DNA from: Halieaceae bacterium UBA5085
GTDB taxonomy: Bacteria > Pseudomonadota > Gammaproteobacteria > Pseudomonadales > Halieaceae
Assembly: GCA_002414665.1 (NCBI GenBank)
Contig: DIAF01000019.1
Location: 1 to 37,582 of the forward strand
Reading direction: 5' to 3'
DNA length: 37,582 nucleotides
Position numbers and translations under genes: made by a program. The notes below the pieces were generated by a model. The model worked only from the letters and a program-made list of their open reading frames with translations, had not been told where the DNA came from and did no database searches. Positions 25,872 to 33,453 of this stretch are shown here, one piece after another. Every line of letters begins with the position of its first letter. Position 1 is the first letter of the stretch.

Positions 25872-26846
25872 ATGACAGACAGGATCCGTGGCACAGCTGA
25901 AGTGGAGGCTGCTCTCGACGGTGAGCGGCTCGACCAGGCAGCAGCCAGGTTGTTCCCGGAATATTCCCGCTCCCGACTGCAGACCTGGATCAAGCGCGGT
26001 GAACTGCTGGCGGACGGCAAGGTCTGTCGACCGCGGGACAAGGTCAGGGCGGGCACGGCGCTCAACATTGACGCCGCGCTGGAGGACGAGGTCAGCTGGC
26101 AGCCGGAGCGCATCGCACTGGATATCCTGTACGAGGACGAGAGTATTCTGGTGTTGAACAAACCCGCGGGTCTGGTGGTGCACCCGGCCGCGGGCCATGC
26201 CGATGGCACCCTGGTCAACGCCCTGATCGGCCATGCGCCGACCATGGCCCAGTTGCCCCGGGGCGGTATTGTACATCGGCTGGATATGGAAACTTCCGGC
26301 GTGATGGTGGCCGCCAAAACGCTCTCCGCGCATCATCACCTGGTCGCCCAGCTTCAGGCGCGTAGCGTCAAGCGCCAGTACTGTGCAGTGTGTATTGGCG
26401 CCATGACCGGTGGCGGTACCATCGACGAGCCGATTGGGCGGCATCCTCGGCAGCGCAAGAAAATGGCGGTGGTCAGCGGTGGCAAGCCCGCGGTCACTCA
26501 TTACCGCGTGGCCCGTCGTTTTGCCCATCACACCCGCATTACCGTGAATCTGGAAACCGGACGTACCCACCAGATTCGCGTGCACATGGCCCATCGACAC
26601 TACCCGTTGATTGGCGACCCGGCCTATGGTGGACGTCCACGCATCCCGCGCGGCGCCTCTGAGCGACTGATCGCTGCGCTCCGGGGGTTCCCGCGGCAGG
26701 CTTTGCACGCCGAATCTCTGGGCCTTTTGCACCCGGTCAGCGGTGAGGCAATGCAGTTTGAGTGCCCCTTGCCCGAGGACATGCAGGCCCTGTTGACCGT
26801 GCTGGAGGAAGAAGACAGTGCACAGGCCCGGCCTGATCACGCCTGA
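25872..26846 (+). CDS. rluD: 23S rRNA pseudouridine synthase RluD
   Basis: Makes pseudouridines at 23S positions 1911, 1915 and 1917 (E. coli numbering) in helix 69, needed for ribosome assembly. The 324 residues contain an N-terminal S4 RNA-binding domain (residues ~17-75, RLDQAAARLFPEYSRSRLQ) and the catalytic domain with HRLDMETSG, where D138 is the nucleophile. TGRTHQIRVH is the conserved C-terminal motif. CAGGA lies about seven bases before the ATG. It overlaps pgeF by 29 bases. The order bamD (opposite), rluD, pgeF, clpB is the same as in E. coli, which supports the assignment. Confidence 0.96.
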   Translation: MTDRIRGTAEVEAALDGERLDQAAARLFPEYSRSRLQTWIKRGELLADGKVCRPRDKVRAGTALNIDAALEDEVSWQPERIALDILYEDESILVLNKPAGLVVHPAAGHADGTLVNALIGHAPTMAQLPRGGIVHRLDMETSGVMVAAKTLSAHHHLVAQLQARSVKRQYCAVCIGAMTGGGTIDEPIGRHPRQRKKMAVVSGGKPAVTHYRVARRFAHHTRITVNLETGRTHQIRVHMAHRHYPLIGDPAYGGRPRIPRGASERLIAALRGFPRQALHAESLGLLHPVSGEAMQFECPLPEDMQALLTVLEEEDSAQARPDHA

Positions 26847-27582
26847 CTGGCCAGCGCCCGCGACGGTTTCGGCGCTGGTGACGACCCGCCTGGGTGGGTT
26901 GAGCGGTAAGCCCTGGAATACGTTTAACCTTGGAGATCACGTCGGCGACGAGGCCGCGACCGTGGCGGGAAACCGACAACGGCTGCAGGCCTGCCTCGCC
27001 GCAGGGACCAGGGTGCAGTGGTTACATCAGGTGCATGGCGCAGCCGTGGTGCCTGCGCAGTGCGCCGGCGAGTCACCCGAGGCGGATGCGAGCTGGACGC
27101 GCGAGACGGGTGTTGCCTGTGCCGTGCTGACAGCGGACTGCCTGCCGGTGCTGTTCTGCGACCGCGAGGCTACTGTGGTGGCGGCGGCACATGCCGGATG
27201 GCGCGGCCTCGCGGCGGGAGTGCTCGAGGCCACGGTGCGCGCCCTGCCTGTGGCCCCCGCCCGGTTGCAGGCCTGGCTGGGGCCGGCCATAGGGCCGGGG
27301 GCCTTTGAGGTGGGGCCCGAGGTCCGGGACGCGTTTCTCGCCGGCGTCGCAGGCCGCGGGATGGCTGGGGCGTTTGTTCCGGCGGCGCGCAGCGGCCATT
27401 TTTATGCGGATATCTACCAGCTGGCGCGCCTGCGCTTGCGGGCCGCTGGTGTGCCCGCTGTCTACGGTGGTAACTTCTGTACCTTCAATGACAGCCAGCG
27501 CTTCTACTCTTATCGGCGCGATGGGCTGACCGGCCGCATGGCGACCTTGATCTACCTCAACCGCGCCTCAGATCCACCCTGA
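26818..27582 (+). CDS. pgeF: Peptidoglycan editing factor PgeF (YfiH)
   Basis: A 254-residue protein of the YfiH/DUF152 family. In E. coli PgeF hydrolyses wrongly assembled L-Ser-containing peptidoglycan precursors; homologues have also been reported as laccase-like oxidases and purine nucleoside enzymes. The metal-site residues are in HQVHGA, TADCLPVLFCD and AAHAGWRGLAAGV. RFYSYRRDGLTGRMAT is the typical C-terminus. The GTG at 26818 has GGAGG at 26804-26808, nine bases upstream, and starts inside rluD (29-base overlap), so translation is probably coupled. Confidence 0.93.
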   Translation: MHRPGLITPDWPAPATVSALVTTRLGGLSGKPWNTFNLGDHVGDEAATVAGNRQRLQACLAAGTRVQWLHQVHGAAVVPAQCAGESPEADASWTRETGVACAVLTADCLPVLFCDREATVVAAAHAGWRGLAAGVLEATVRALPVAPARLQAWLGPAIGPGAFEVGPEVRDAFLAGVAGRGMAGAFVPAARSGHFYADIYQLARLRLRAAGVPAVYGGNFCTFNDSQRFYSYRRDGLTGRMATLIYLNRASDPP

Positions 27583-27589
27583 ACCCACA

Positions 27590-27618
27590 CTTGAAACAGG
27601 GTCTTTTTGCCCCCATTG
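27590..27618 (+). promoter_or_regulatory. Sigma-32 heat-shock promoter of clpB
   Basis: CTTGAAA (27590-27596) and CCCCATTG (27611-27618) are separated by 14 bases. This matches the sigma-32 consensus CTTGAAA-N13-15-CCCCATNT at all but the last base. It lies upstream of clpB, a known member of the heat-shock regulon, with a predicted leader of about 55 bases. Confidence 0.9.
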
Positions 27619-27640
27619 ACTGCTCATGGATTAATGCACT

Positions 27641-27659
27641 GCCAGCACTTCCGGCTGGC
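27641..27659 (+). other. Hairpin in clpB 5' leader
   Basis: GCCAGC (27641-27646) pairs with GCTGGC (27654-27659) around a 7-base loop, five bases before the ribosome site AAGGAG (27664-27669). It does not mask the ribosome site itself. A role in mRNA stability or translation is conceivable but unsupported. Confidence 0.4.
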
Positions 27660-27679
27660 TCGCAAGGAGATATTGAGCA

Positions 27680-30256
27680 ATGAGAATGGACAAACTGACT
27701 AACCAGCTGCAGCTTGCACTGGCCGATGCCCAGTCACTGGCCCTGGGAAAGGATCACAATTTTATAGAGCCCGTCCACCTGCTGGCCGCCCTGCTCCAGC
27801 AGCAGGGAGGTTCCACACGGCCGTTGCTGCAGAAGGTGGGGGCCAACGTCGCCGGCCTCGCGGAAGGTGTGAACAAGGCCGTGGAGGGCTTGCCCAGGGT
27901 GAGTGGGAATGCGGGCGACGTGCATGTTTCCAACGAACTGACGCGCATCCTCAATGTCAGCGACAAGCTGGCACAGAAAGGCGGCGACACCTACATCTCC
28001 AGCGAACTGGTCCTGCTGGCGCTGGTCGAGAGCAAGGGCGTTGCCGGCGACCTGCTGAAGCAGCACGGCGTGACCGCGCTGGCCCTGCAGGGCGCTATAG
28101 AGCAGATGCGTGGAGGTGAAGCCGTGAACAACCCGGAAGCCGAAGAGTCCCGGCAGGCGCTGGACAAATACACCATCGACCTCACGGAGCGGGCCGAGCA
28201 GGGCAAGCTGGACCCGGTGATCGGTCGTGATGACGAGATTCGGCGCACCATCCAGGTGCTCCAGCGCCGCACCAAGAACAACCCCGTATTGATCGGTGAG
28301 CCGGGCGTGGGTAAGACCGCGATTATCGAGGGGCTCGCGCAACGCGTGATCAATGGCGAGGTTCCCGAGGGCTTGAAGGACAAGCGGATCCTGTCCCTCG
28401 ATCTCGGTGCGCTACTGGCCGGCGCGAAGTACCGCGGCGATTTCGAAGAGCGTCTTAAGGCGGTGCTCAATGAGCTCTCCAAGCAGGAGGGACGAGTGAT
28501 TCTGTTCATCGACGAACTGCACACCATGGTAGGTGCCGGCAAGGCAGAAGGCTCAATGGATGCCGGAAACATGCTGAAACCCGCCTTGGCGCGTGGCGAG
28601 CTGCATTGCGTGGGCGCCACAACACTGGACGAATACCGGAAGTACATCGAGAAGGATGCGGCGCTGGAGCGGCGCTTCCAGAAGGTTCTGGTTGACGAGC
28701 CCAGCGAAGAAGACACCATTGCCATCCTGCGGGGCCTGAAAGAACGCTACGAAGTGCACCATTCGGTCGATATTACCGACAGTGCCATCATCGCTGCGGC
28801 CAGGCTCTCGACGCGCTACATCACCGACCGCCAGTTGCCGGACAAGGCCATCGACCTCATTGATGAGGCCGCGAGCCGTATCCGCATGGAGATCGACTCC
28901 AAGCCTGAGGCCATGGATCGCCTTGAGCGCCGCCTGATTCAGCTCAAAATTGAGCGCGAAGCCGTGAAAAAGGACTCCGATGCCGGGGCCCGCAAGCAGC
29001 TGGAACTGCTCACCGAGCAAATCGACAAGGTCGAACGCGAATACTCCGATCTGGAGGAGGTGTGGAAGGCCGAGAAGGCCTCCTTGCAGGGCGAGGCGCA
29101 GGTCAAGAGTGACCTCGAGCAGGTCAAGCTCGAGTTGGAGGCTGCACGGCGTGCCGGCGACCTGACCCGCATGTCTGAGCTGCAGTACGGTCGGATCCCC
29201 GAACTGGAGAAACAGTTGCAGTCCGCTCAGGAGGCGGAAACGGCAGAGCGCACATTGCTGCGCAACAAAGTCACCGACGAGGAGGTGGCCGAGGTTGTCT
29301 CCCGCTGGACCGGCATACCGGTATCCAAGATGCTGGAGGGCGACCGGGAAAAACTGCTGCGTATGGAAGATTTCCTGCACCAGCGGGTTGTCGGGCAGGA
29401 CGAGGCGGTCAAGTCGGTGTCTGATGCCGTGCGTCGCTCGCGTGCCGGTCTCTCCGATCCGAATCGTCCCAACGGTTCGTTTCTGTTCCTCGGGCCGACA
29501 GGGGTCGGCAAGACCGAACTGTGCAAGGCCCTGGCCGAGTTCCTGTTCGACAGCGAACAGGCGATGGTACGAATCGATATGTCCGAGTTCATGGAGAAGC
29601 ACTCCGTAGCCCGGCTGATCGGTGCACCGCCCGGCTATGTGGGTTACGAGGAAGGTGGTTACCTGACCGAAGCGGTGCGTCGGCGCCCGTATTCCCTGCT
29701 CCTGCTGGATGAAATCGAAAAGGCCCATTCGGATGTGTTCAATATCCTGCTGCAGGTGCTGGACGACGGGCGCCTGACTGATGGTCAGGGGCGTACGGTC
29801 GATTTCCGCAACACGGTGATCGTGATGACCTCAAACCTGGGCTCTGACCTGATTCAGGAAATGTCAGGTGAGGAGAACTATCCGGCGATGAAAGCGGCTG
29901 TGATGGGTGTGGTCGGGCGGCATTTCCGCCCCGAGTTCGTCAACCGTATCGACGAGACTGTGGTCTTCCATCCGCTGGCCGCGGACCAGATACGGCATAT
30001 CGCCGACATTCAGCTGCAGTGGCTGCGCAAGCGCCTGGCAGAGCGTGAGTTGTCCATCGAGATTACTGATGCCTTCATGGACCGCCTCGCAGCCGTCGGC
30101 TACGACCCGGTATACGGTGCCCGCCCACTGAAGCGCGCCATCCAGCAGGAGCTGGAGAACCCGCTGGCACAGCGCATCCTGTCTGGTGAGTTTGTGCCGG
30201 GGGATACGATTCGGGTGGATGTGGCTGGCGAAGGCAGCGCGTTCAGTAAGGCCTGA
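27680..30256 (+). CDS. clpB: ATP-dependent disaggregase ClpB
   Basis: A hexameric AAA+ chaperone that, with DnaK, rescues aggregated proteins after heat stress. The 858 residues match E. coli ClpB (857). In order: N-domain (residues 1-~145), NBD1 with Walker A GEPGVGKT (206-213), the coiled-coil middle domain (~residues 400-530, ERRLIQLKIEREAVKK), and NBD2 with Walker A GPTGVGKT (605-612) and LLLLDEIEKAH. The MRMDKLTNQLQ start has AAGGAG ten bases upstream. An internal GTG at codon 149 with its own ribosome site probably yields a shorter form (separate entry). Heat induction is indicated by the upstream sigma-32 promoter. Confidence 0.97.
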   Translation: MRMDKLTNQLQLALADAQSLALGKDHNFIEPVHLLAALLQQQGGSTRPLLQKVGANVAGLAEGVNKAVEGLPRVSGNAGDVHVSNELTRILNVSDKLAQKGGDTYISSELVLLALVESKGVAGDLLKQHGVTALALQGAIEQMRGGEAVNNPEAEESRQALDKYTIDLTERAEQGKLDPVIGRDDEIRRTIQVLQRRTKNNPVLIGEPGVGKTAIIEGLAQRVINGEVPEGLKDKRILSLDLGALLAGAKYRGDFEERLKAVLNELSKQEGRVILFIDELHTMVGAGKAEGSMDAGNMLKPALARGELHCVGATTLDEYRKYIEKDAALERRFQKVLVDEPSEEDTIAILRGLKERYEVHHSVDITDSAIIAAARLSTRYITDRQLPDKAIDLIDEAASRIRMEIDSKPEAMDRLERRLIQLKIEREAVKKDSDAGARKQLELLTEQIDKVEREYSDLEEVWKAEKASLQGEAQVKSDLEQVKLELEAARRAGDLTRMSELQYGRIPELEKQLQSAQEAETAERTLLRNKVTDEEVAEVVSRWTGIPVSKMLEGDREKLLRMEDFLHQRVVGQDEAVKSVSDAVRRSRAGLSDPNRPNGSFLFLGPTGVGKTELCKALAEFLFDSEQAMVRIDMSEFMEKHSVARLIGAPPGYVGYEEGGYLTEAVRRRPYSLLLLDEIEKAHSDVFNILLQVLDDGRLTDGQGRTVDFRNTVIVMTSNLGSDLIQEMSGEENYPAMKAAVMGVVGRHFRPEFVNRIDETVVFHPLAADQIRHIADIQLQWLRKRLAERELSIEITDAFMDRLAAVGYDPVYGARPLKRAIQQELENPLAQRILSGEFVPGDTIRVDVAGEGSAFSKA
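28112..28126 (+). promoter_or_regulatory. Internal translation start in clpB (codon 149)
   Basis: GGAGGTG (28112-28118) lies five bases before an in-frame GTG at 28124-28126, codon 149, in the linker between the N-domain and NBD1. E. coli clpB uses an internal GTG at codon 149 to make the short ClpB form lacking the N-domain. Matching codon number and a strong ribosome site suggest the same dual product here (28124-30256, 710 residues). Confidence 0.75.
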
Positions 30257-30277
30257 GCCGGGTCGCTGCTGGCCGCT

Positions 30278-30688
30278 TCACCGCGACCAGCACGCGGCGC
30301 CGGCCCAGGGCGCTTCCAGGAGTACGCCGGCCTGTGTCACCACGAAGGTGCCGCAGGGGTCGTTGGCCTGGCGCCCTCGTGGTGTTGCCTGCATGGCGTA
30401 GGCCTGTTCGCTGGGACCTCCCGGCAGAACGCCGGTGGCATCGCTGAGGACATAGTGTCCGGCCAGGGAGAGGCCCTCAGGATGAGGCCAGATATCCTGG
30501 ACACTGCCGAAGCGTCCATGCGCTGATTGCCAATGCTCTTGCAGGATCTGTGCACGCAGCAGACTGCTCATTGCGTCGCTGCGGCGGCTACTGCTGAGTT
30601 GCGGCTGGATGATCCGGGCCAGCATTGCCCCGACGACGAGCGCCAGGATGAGCGCCACCAGCGCGAGTTGCAGCCGAGGACGCCTCAC
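30278..30688 (-). CDS. PilE-like pilin-domain protein without prepilin site
   Basis: A predicted 136-residue inner-membrane protein with one N-terminal helix (residues ~6-27, LQLALVALILALVVGAMLA) and a periplasmic part like a PilE-class pilin: LLRAQILQEHWQSAHGRFG, a YAMQATP strand, and the disulfide pair in NDPCGTF and the terminal ACW. It lines up with PilE of this window but lacks both the Gly-1 and the Glu+5 of the PilD site. The GTG start at 30688 is chosen because the helix follows at once. A TTG at 30796 would add 36 residues that overlap the upstream gene in another frame and look non-native. It lies 55 bases after the DUF4124 gene, probably one operon, and is convergent with clpB. Function unknown; it may modulate pilus assembly from the membrane. 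Confidence 0.7.
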   Translation of the reverse strand: MRRPRLQLALVALILALVVGAMLARIIQPQLSSSRRSDAMSSLLRAQILQEHWQSAHGRFGSVQDIWPHPEGLSLAGHYVLSDATGVLPGGPSEQAYAMQATPRGRQANDPCGTFVVTQAGVLLEAPWAGAACWSR

Positions 30689-30743
30689 TCTGGTGAGCGT
30701 AACGGGTGTAATGTCCGCATTGGTCGCCGGGTGTCGCGCCAGG

Positions 30744-31208
30744 TCAGTCGCAGTACTGGCGGATGGCCTCTTCTGCCTTGGCGCGTTCAGCGGCAATTTG
30801 TTCCTCGTCCAGGTACCGCAGTTCGCCCTGATCGTTGCGCAGACGAATGCGCCCGGGTTTATTCAACGTGGCGAGGTTATTGCGTGCGGTTTCGCAGAAC
30901 TCCGGGTTTTTCTTGCTGCGAGCCATGTCGGCTTCGTCAACCTGGTCAAACCGGTTGCCCGGGCGCGGTACGACCTCGGGGGGGACAGCACCTTCGTCAG
31001 CGCCCACCACGCGCTTCAGTCCGGAGCGTGAGGAGATGACCTCGTACTCGGTGCCCTTTGGTGGCGGCCGATCGCTGTACACCGGGTTGCCGCGGCCATC
31101 CTGCCAGCGGTAGTGGGTGTCTGCTGCGGCCAGTTGCAGACTGGCCGTAGCCAACAGCATTATCAGGGTGCTGCCGAGACCCTTGCGGAGTGCTGATTTC
31201 ACACGCAT
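30744..31208 (-). CDS. DUF4124-domain periplasmic protein
   Basis: A 154-residue exported protein. Signal peptide: residues 1-~29 (MRVKSALRKG..LQLAAA). The mature N-terminus THYRWQDGRGNPVYSDRPP is the DUF4124 signature found in many gammaproteobacterial envelope proteins of unknown function. The C-terminal half is charged and helical (PEFCETARNNLATL, EEQIAAERAKAEEAIRQYC), with two cysteines that could form a disulfide. The ATG has AGGGA a few bases upstream. It is followed by the pilin-like gene on the same strand. No function can be assigned. Confidence 0.85.
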   Translation of the reverse strand: MRVKSALRKGLGSTLIMLLATASLQLAAADTHYRWQDGRGNPVYSDRPPPKGTEYEVISSRSGLKRVVGADEGAVPPEVVPRPGNRFDQVDEADMARSKKNPEFCETARNNLATLNKPGRIRLRNDQGELRYLDEEQIAAERAKAEEAIRQYCD

Positions 31209-31309
31209 TGTCCCTGTTCTGGAAGGCGTTCGTGGTTAAAGTACCCCAGCCCGGGCGGAGGCGCAATGCGCCTGTTCAGGCAAATTCCGTCCTGTGCGGG
31301 TTTTTCACG

Positions 31310-31338
31310 TTGACAAGCCTGCGCGCGGCGCAAACAAT
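31310..31338 (+). promoter_or_regulatory. Sigma-70 promoter of the ilvIH leader
   Basis: A perfect TTGACA (31310-31315) is followed after 17 bases by AACAAT (31333-31338; four of six -10 positions, including the key A and T). The predicted start near 31345 is about 360 bases before ilvI, implying a long untranslated leader. Confidence 0.7.
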
Positions 31339-31344
31339 AGGCGG

Positions 31345-31706
31345 GTCTCTTGAGTGGTAACGACTAATTCCGGGTACCCCCGGCCACTGGTCTACCGTTG
31401 TGATGTCATTATTCACAGCGGCTGTTCATGAGTCCCGTATTCAATCCGCGCCGCACTGGCGGGGTTGAGGGCCAGACACTGCGCTACCTCGCAGGGCGAC
31501 CGATACACGGGTGTTCGTGATCGATTTCCTCCGCGGAGCGCCGCCGCATCATGTCGGTGGCGGGTCTCGAGCAGTGTATCGCGCCCAAGGGGTGGCGTCG
31601 CCAGCCGTACCGGGTCAGGTACCGGCTTCCGCAACGTCCACACAGCAACTTGAACTGCTTCGGCGAGGGTTACGCGTCGAGCGTTTATGTTAGTGGGAGA
31701 GACATT
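31345..31706 (+). ncRNA. Structured 5' leader of ilvIH, candidate cis-regulatory RNA
   Basis: About 360 bases without a convincing gene lie between the promoter and the ilvI GTG. I see several hairpins: 31370-31383 (CCGGG/CCCGG); 31395-31421, nine pairs with one G-U; 31479-31494 (CTGCG/CGCAG); 31539-31562, eight pairs; 31607-31622 (GTACC/GGTAC); and 31657-31682, eight pairs with a bulge, then GTTTATGTT, terminator-like. From memory, a candidate RNA called ilvB-OMG has been described upstream of acetolactate synthase genes in OMG-group bacteria; this could be a member, but I cannot run a covariance search. No leader peptide rich in Ile, Leu and Val codons with a ribosome site is evident. Confidence 0.5.
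31657..31691 (+). terminator. Terminator-like hairpin before ilvI (attenuator candidate)
   Basis: GCTTCGGCG (31657-31665) pairs with CGTCGAGC (31675-31682) with one bulged T and one G-U pair, closing a 9-base loop. GTTTATGTT follows at 31683-31691. It ends 16 bases before the ilvI GTG. The T-tract is interrupted, so it is a weak or conditional terminator at best. Confidence 0.4.
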
Positions 31707-33452
31707 GTGGAGTTGTTATCCGGCGGCGAGATGATCGCCAAAGCGCTCGAAGACGAGGGCGTAGAGTACATATTCGGCTATCCGGGCGGTGCGGTCCTGC
31801 ATATTTATGACGCCCTGTTCAAAACCAGCAAGGTGCCTCATGTACTGGTGCGTCACGAGCAGGCCGCGACGCACGCGGCGGATGGCTATGCGCGTGCCAC
31901 CGGCAAGCCGGGTGTGGTGCTGGTCACTTCGGGTCCCGGCGCGACCAACGCCATTACCGGGATCGCCACGGCCTACATGGATTCGATTCCCATGGTGGTC
32001 CTGTCGGGTCAGGTAGCGACGCATCTGATCGGCGAAGACGCGTTTCAGGAAACCGACATGGTGGGCATCTCTCGTCCCATTGTGAAGCACAGTTTCATGG
32101 TCCGCCGGGCCGAGGACATTCCGGCGACCATTCGCAAAGCGTTTCATATCGCCACCACAGGCCGTCCCGGCCCCGTGGTTATCGACATTCCCAAGGATTG
32201 CACGCGACCCGACGCGAAGTTCGAGTATCACTACCCTGAAACCGTCAAGCTGCGCTCCTATGCACCCGCCCAACGTGGCCACACGGGGCAGATTCGCAAA
32301 GCAGCGAAACTGCTCCTGAGCGCGAAGCGACCGGTGATCTATGCAGGGGGTGGTGTCATTCTGGGAGAGAGCAGTGAGCTCCTTACCCGGCTCGCGCGCA
32401 AGCTCAATTATCCGGTAACCAACACCCTGATGGGACTCGGTGCCTACCCGGCGACAGACCGCCAGTTCCTCGGCATGCTGGGTATGCATGGCTTCTATGA
32501 AGCGAATATGGCGATGCATCACAGCGACGTCATTCTCGCGGTCGGTGCGCGCTTTGACGATCGCGTCACCAATACGGTTGCGCGTTTCTGTCCCGGGGCC
32601 AAGATCATTCACATCGATATCGACCCCACTTCGATCTCGAAGACCGTGGCGGCGGACATCCCCATAGTCGGGCCGGTGCAGTCGGTGCTCGAGGACCTGC
32701 TGGACATTCTCGATAGCCTTCAGGAAAAAGACCCCAAACAACCGGACACGGCGGCCCTTGGGCGCTGGTGGCAGCAAATTGATGAGTGGCGAGCCAAGCA
32801 TGGCCTGTGGACCGGGCGGCGCTATGGCGAGAGTGACCGCATCATGCCACAGCAGGTTATCGAGAGCCTGTATCGCGTGACCGGTGGCGATGCCTATGTG
32901 ACGTCCGATGTCGGTCAGCACCAGATGTTCGCTGCACAGTACTACAAATTCGACAAGCCGCGGCGCTGGATTAACTCGGGCGGCCTGGGGACTATGGGCT
33001 TTGGCCTGCCCGCAGCGATGGGTGTCAAGCTGGCTTTCCCTGATATGGAAGTCGCCTGCGTGACCGGTGAAGGCAGTATCCAGATGAATATCCAGGAGCT
33101 CTCCACCTGCAAGCAGTACAGCACCCCGATCAAGATCATCAACCTGCGTAATAACTACCTGGGTATGGTGAAGCAGTGGCAGGACATGCAGTACGAGGGG
33201 CGCTATGCCATGAGCACCTACGAGGACTCGCTGCCCGACTTCATCAAACTGGTGGAGTCCTATGGTCACGTCGGGATACAGGTCACGCGGCTTGAGGAAC
33301 TGGATCAGCGCATGGAGGAAGCGTTTGCGATGAAGGACAGGCTGGTGTTCCTCGACATATTTATCGACCCCATGGAACACGTCTATCCGATGCATGTCGC
33401 ACCCAACGGTGCCATGAAGGATATGTGGCTCAGCAAAAACGAGAGGACCTGA
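31707..33452 (+). CDS. ilvI: Acetolactate synthase large subunit
   Basis: A ThDP- and FAD-dependent enzyme making acetolactate or acetohydroxybutyrate, the first common step to Val, Leu and Ile. The 581 residues match IlvI (574). The catalytic Glu is E51 in VRHEQAATHAADG; the ThDP/Mg region has GEGSIQMNIQELSTC ... LRNN, with Glu for the usual Asp in GDG, as I recall from Pseudomonas relatives. The GTG at 31707 is chosen because GGGAGA lies six bases upstream and VELLSGGEMI aligns with family N-termini. The frame is open to 31551, but that stretch is leader RNA. ilvH follows after one base. Confidence 0.96.
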   Translation: MELLSGGEMIAKALEDEGVEYIFGYPGGAVLHIYDALFKTSKVPHVLVRHEQAATHAADGYARATGKPGVVLVTSGPGATNAITGIATAYMDSIPMVVLSGQVATHLIGEDAFQETDMVGISRPIVKHSFMVRRAEDIPATIRKAFHIATTGRPGPVVIDIPKDCTRPDAKFEYHYPETVKLRSYAPAQRGHTGQIRKAAKLLLSAKRPVIYAGGGVILGESSELLTRLARKLNYPVTNTLMGLGAYPATDRQFLGMLGMHGFYEANMAMHHSDVILAVGARFDDRVTNTVARFCPGAKIIHIDIDPTSISKTVAADIPIVGPVQSVLEDLLDILDSLQEKDPKQPDTAALGRWWQQIDEWRAKHGLWTGRRYGESDRIMPQQVIESLYRVTGGDAYVTSDVGQHQMFAAQYYKFDKPRRWINSGGLGTMGFGLPAAMGVKLAFPDMEVACVTGEGSIQMNIQELSTCKQYSTPIKIINLRNNYLGMVKQWQDMQYEGRYAMSTYEDSLPDFIKLVESYGHVGIQVTRLEELDQRMEEAFAMKDRLVFLDIFIDPMEHVYPMHVAPNGAMKDMWLSKNERT

Positions 33453-33453
33453 C

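Noticed and set aside
30262..30296. Overlapping inverted repeats after clpB (GGTCGC/GCGACC and TGCTGG/CCAGCA)
   Set aside because: The two stems are mutually exclusive, have long loops and no T-tract; not convincing as a terminator or RNA element.
31403..31468. Possible 21-residue leader peptide in the ilvIH leader
   Set aside because: No ribosome site and no run of Ile, Leu or Val codons; the ATG lies in the 9-pair hairpin. Another frame from GTG 31511 starts V-F-V-I-D-F-L but also lacks a ribosome site.
31551..31706. 52-codon in-frame N-terminal extension of ilvI
   Set aside because: No ribosome site at 31551, no similarity to IlvI N-termini, and it coincides with hairpins of the leader. 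GTG 31707 has a good ribosome site and aligns with the family.
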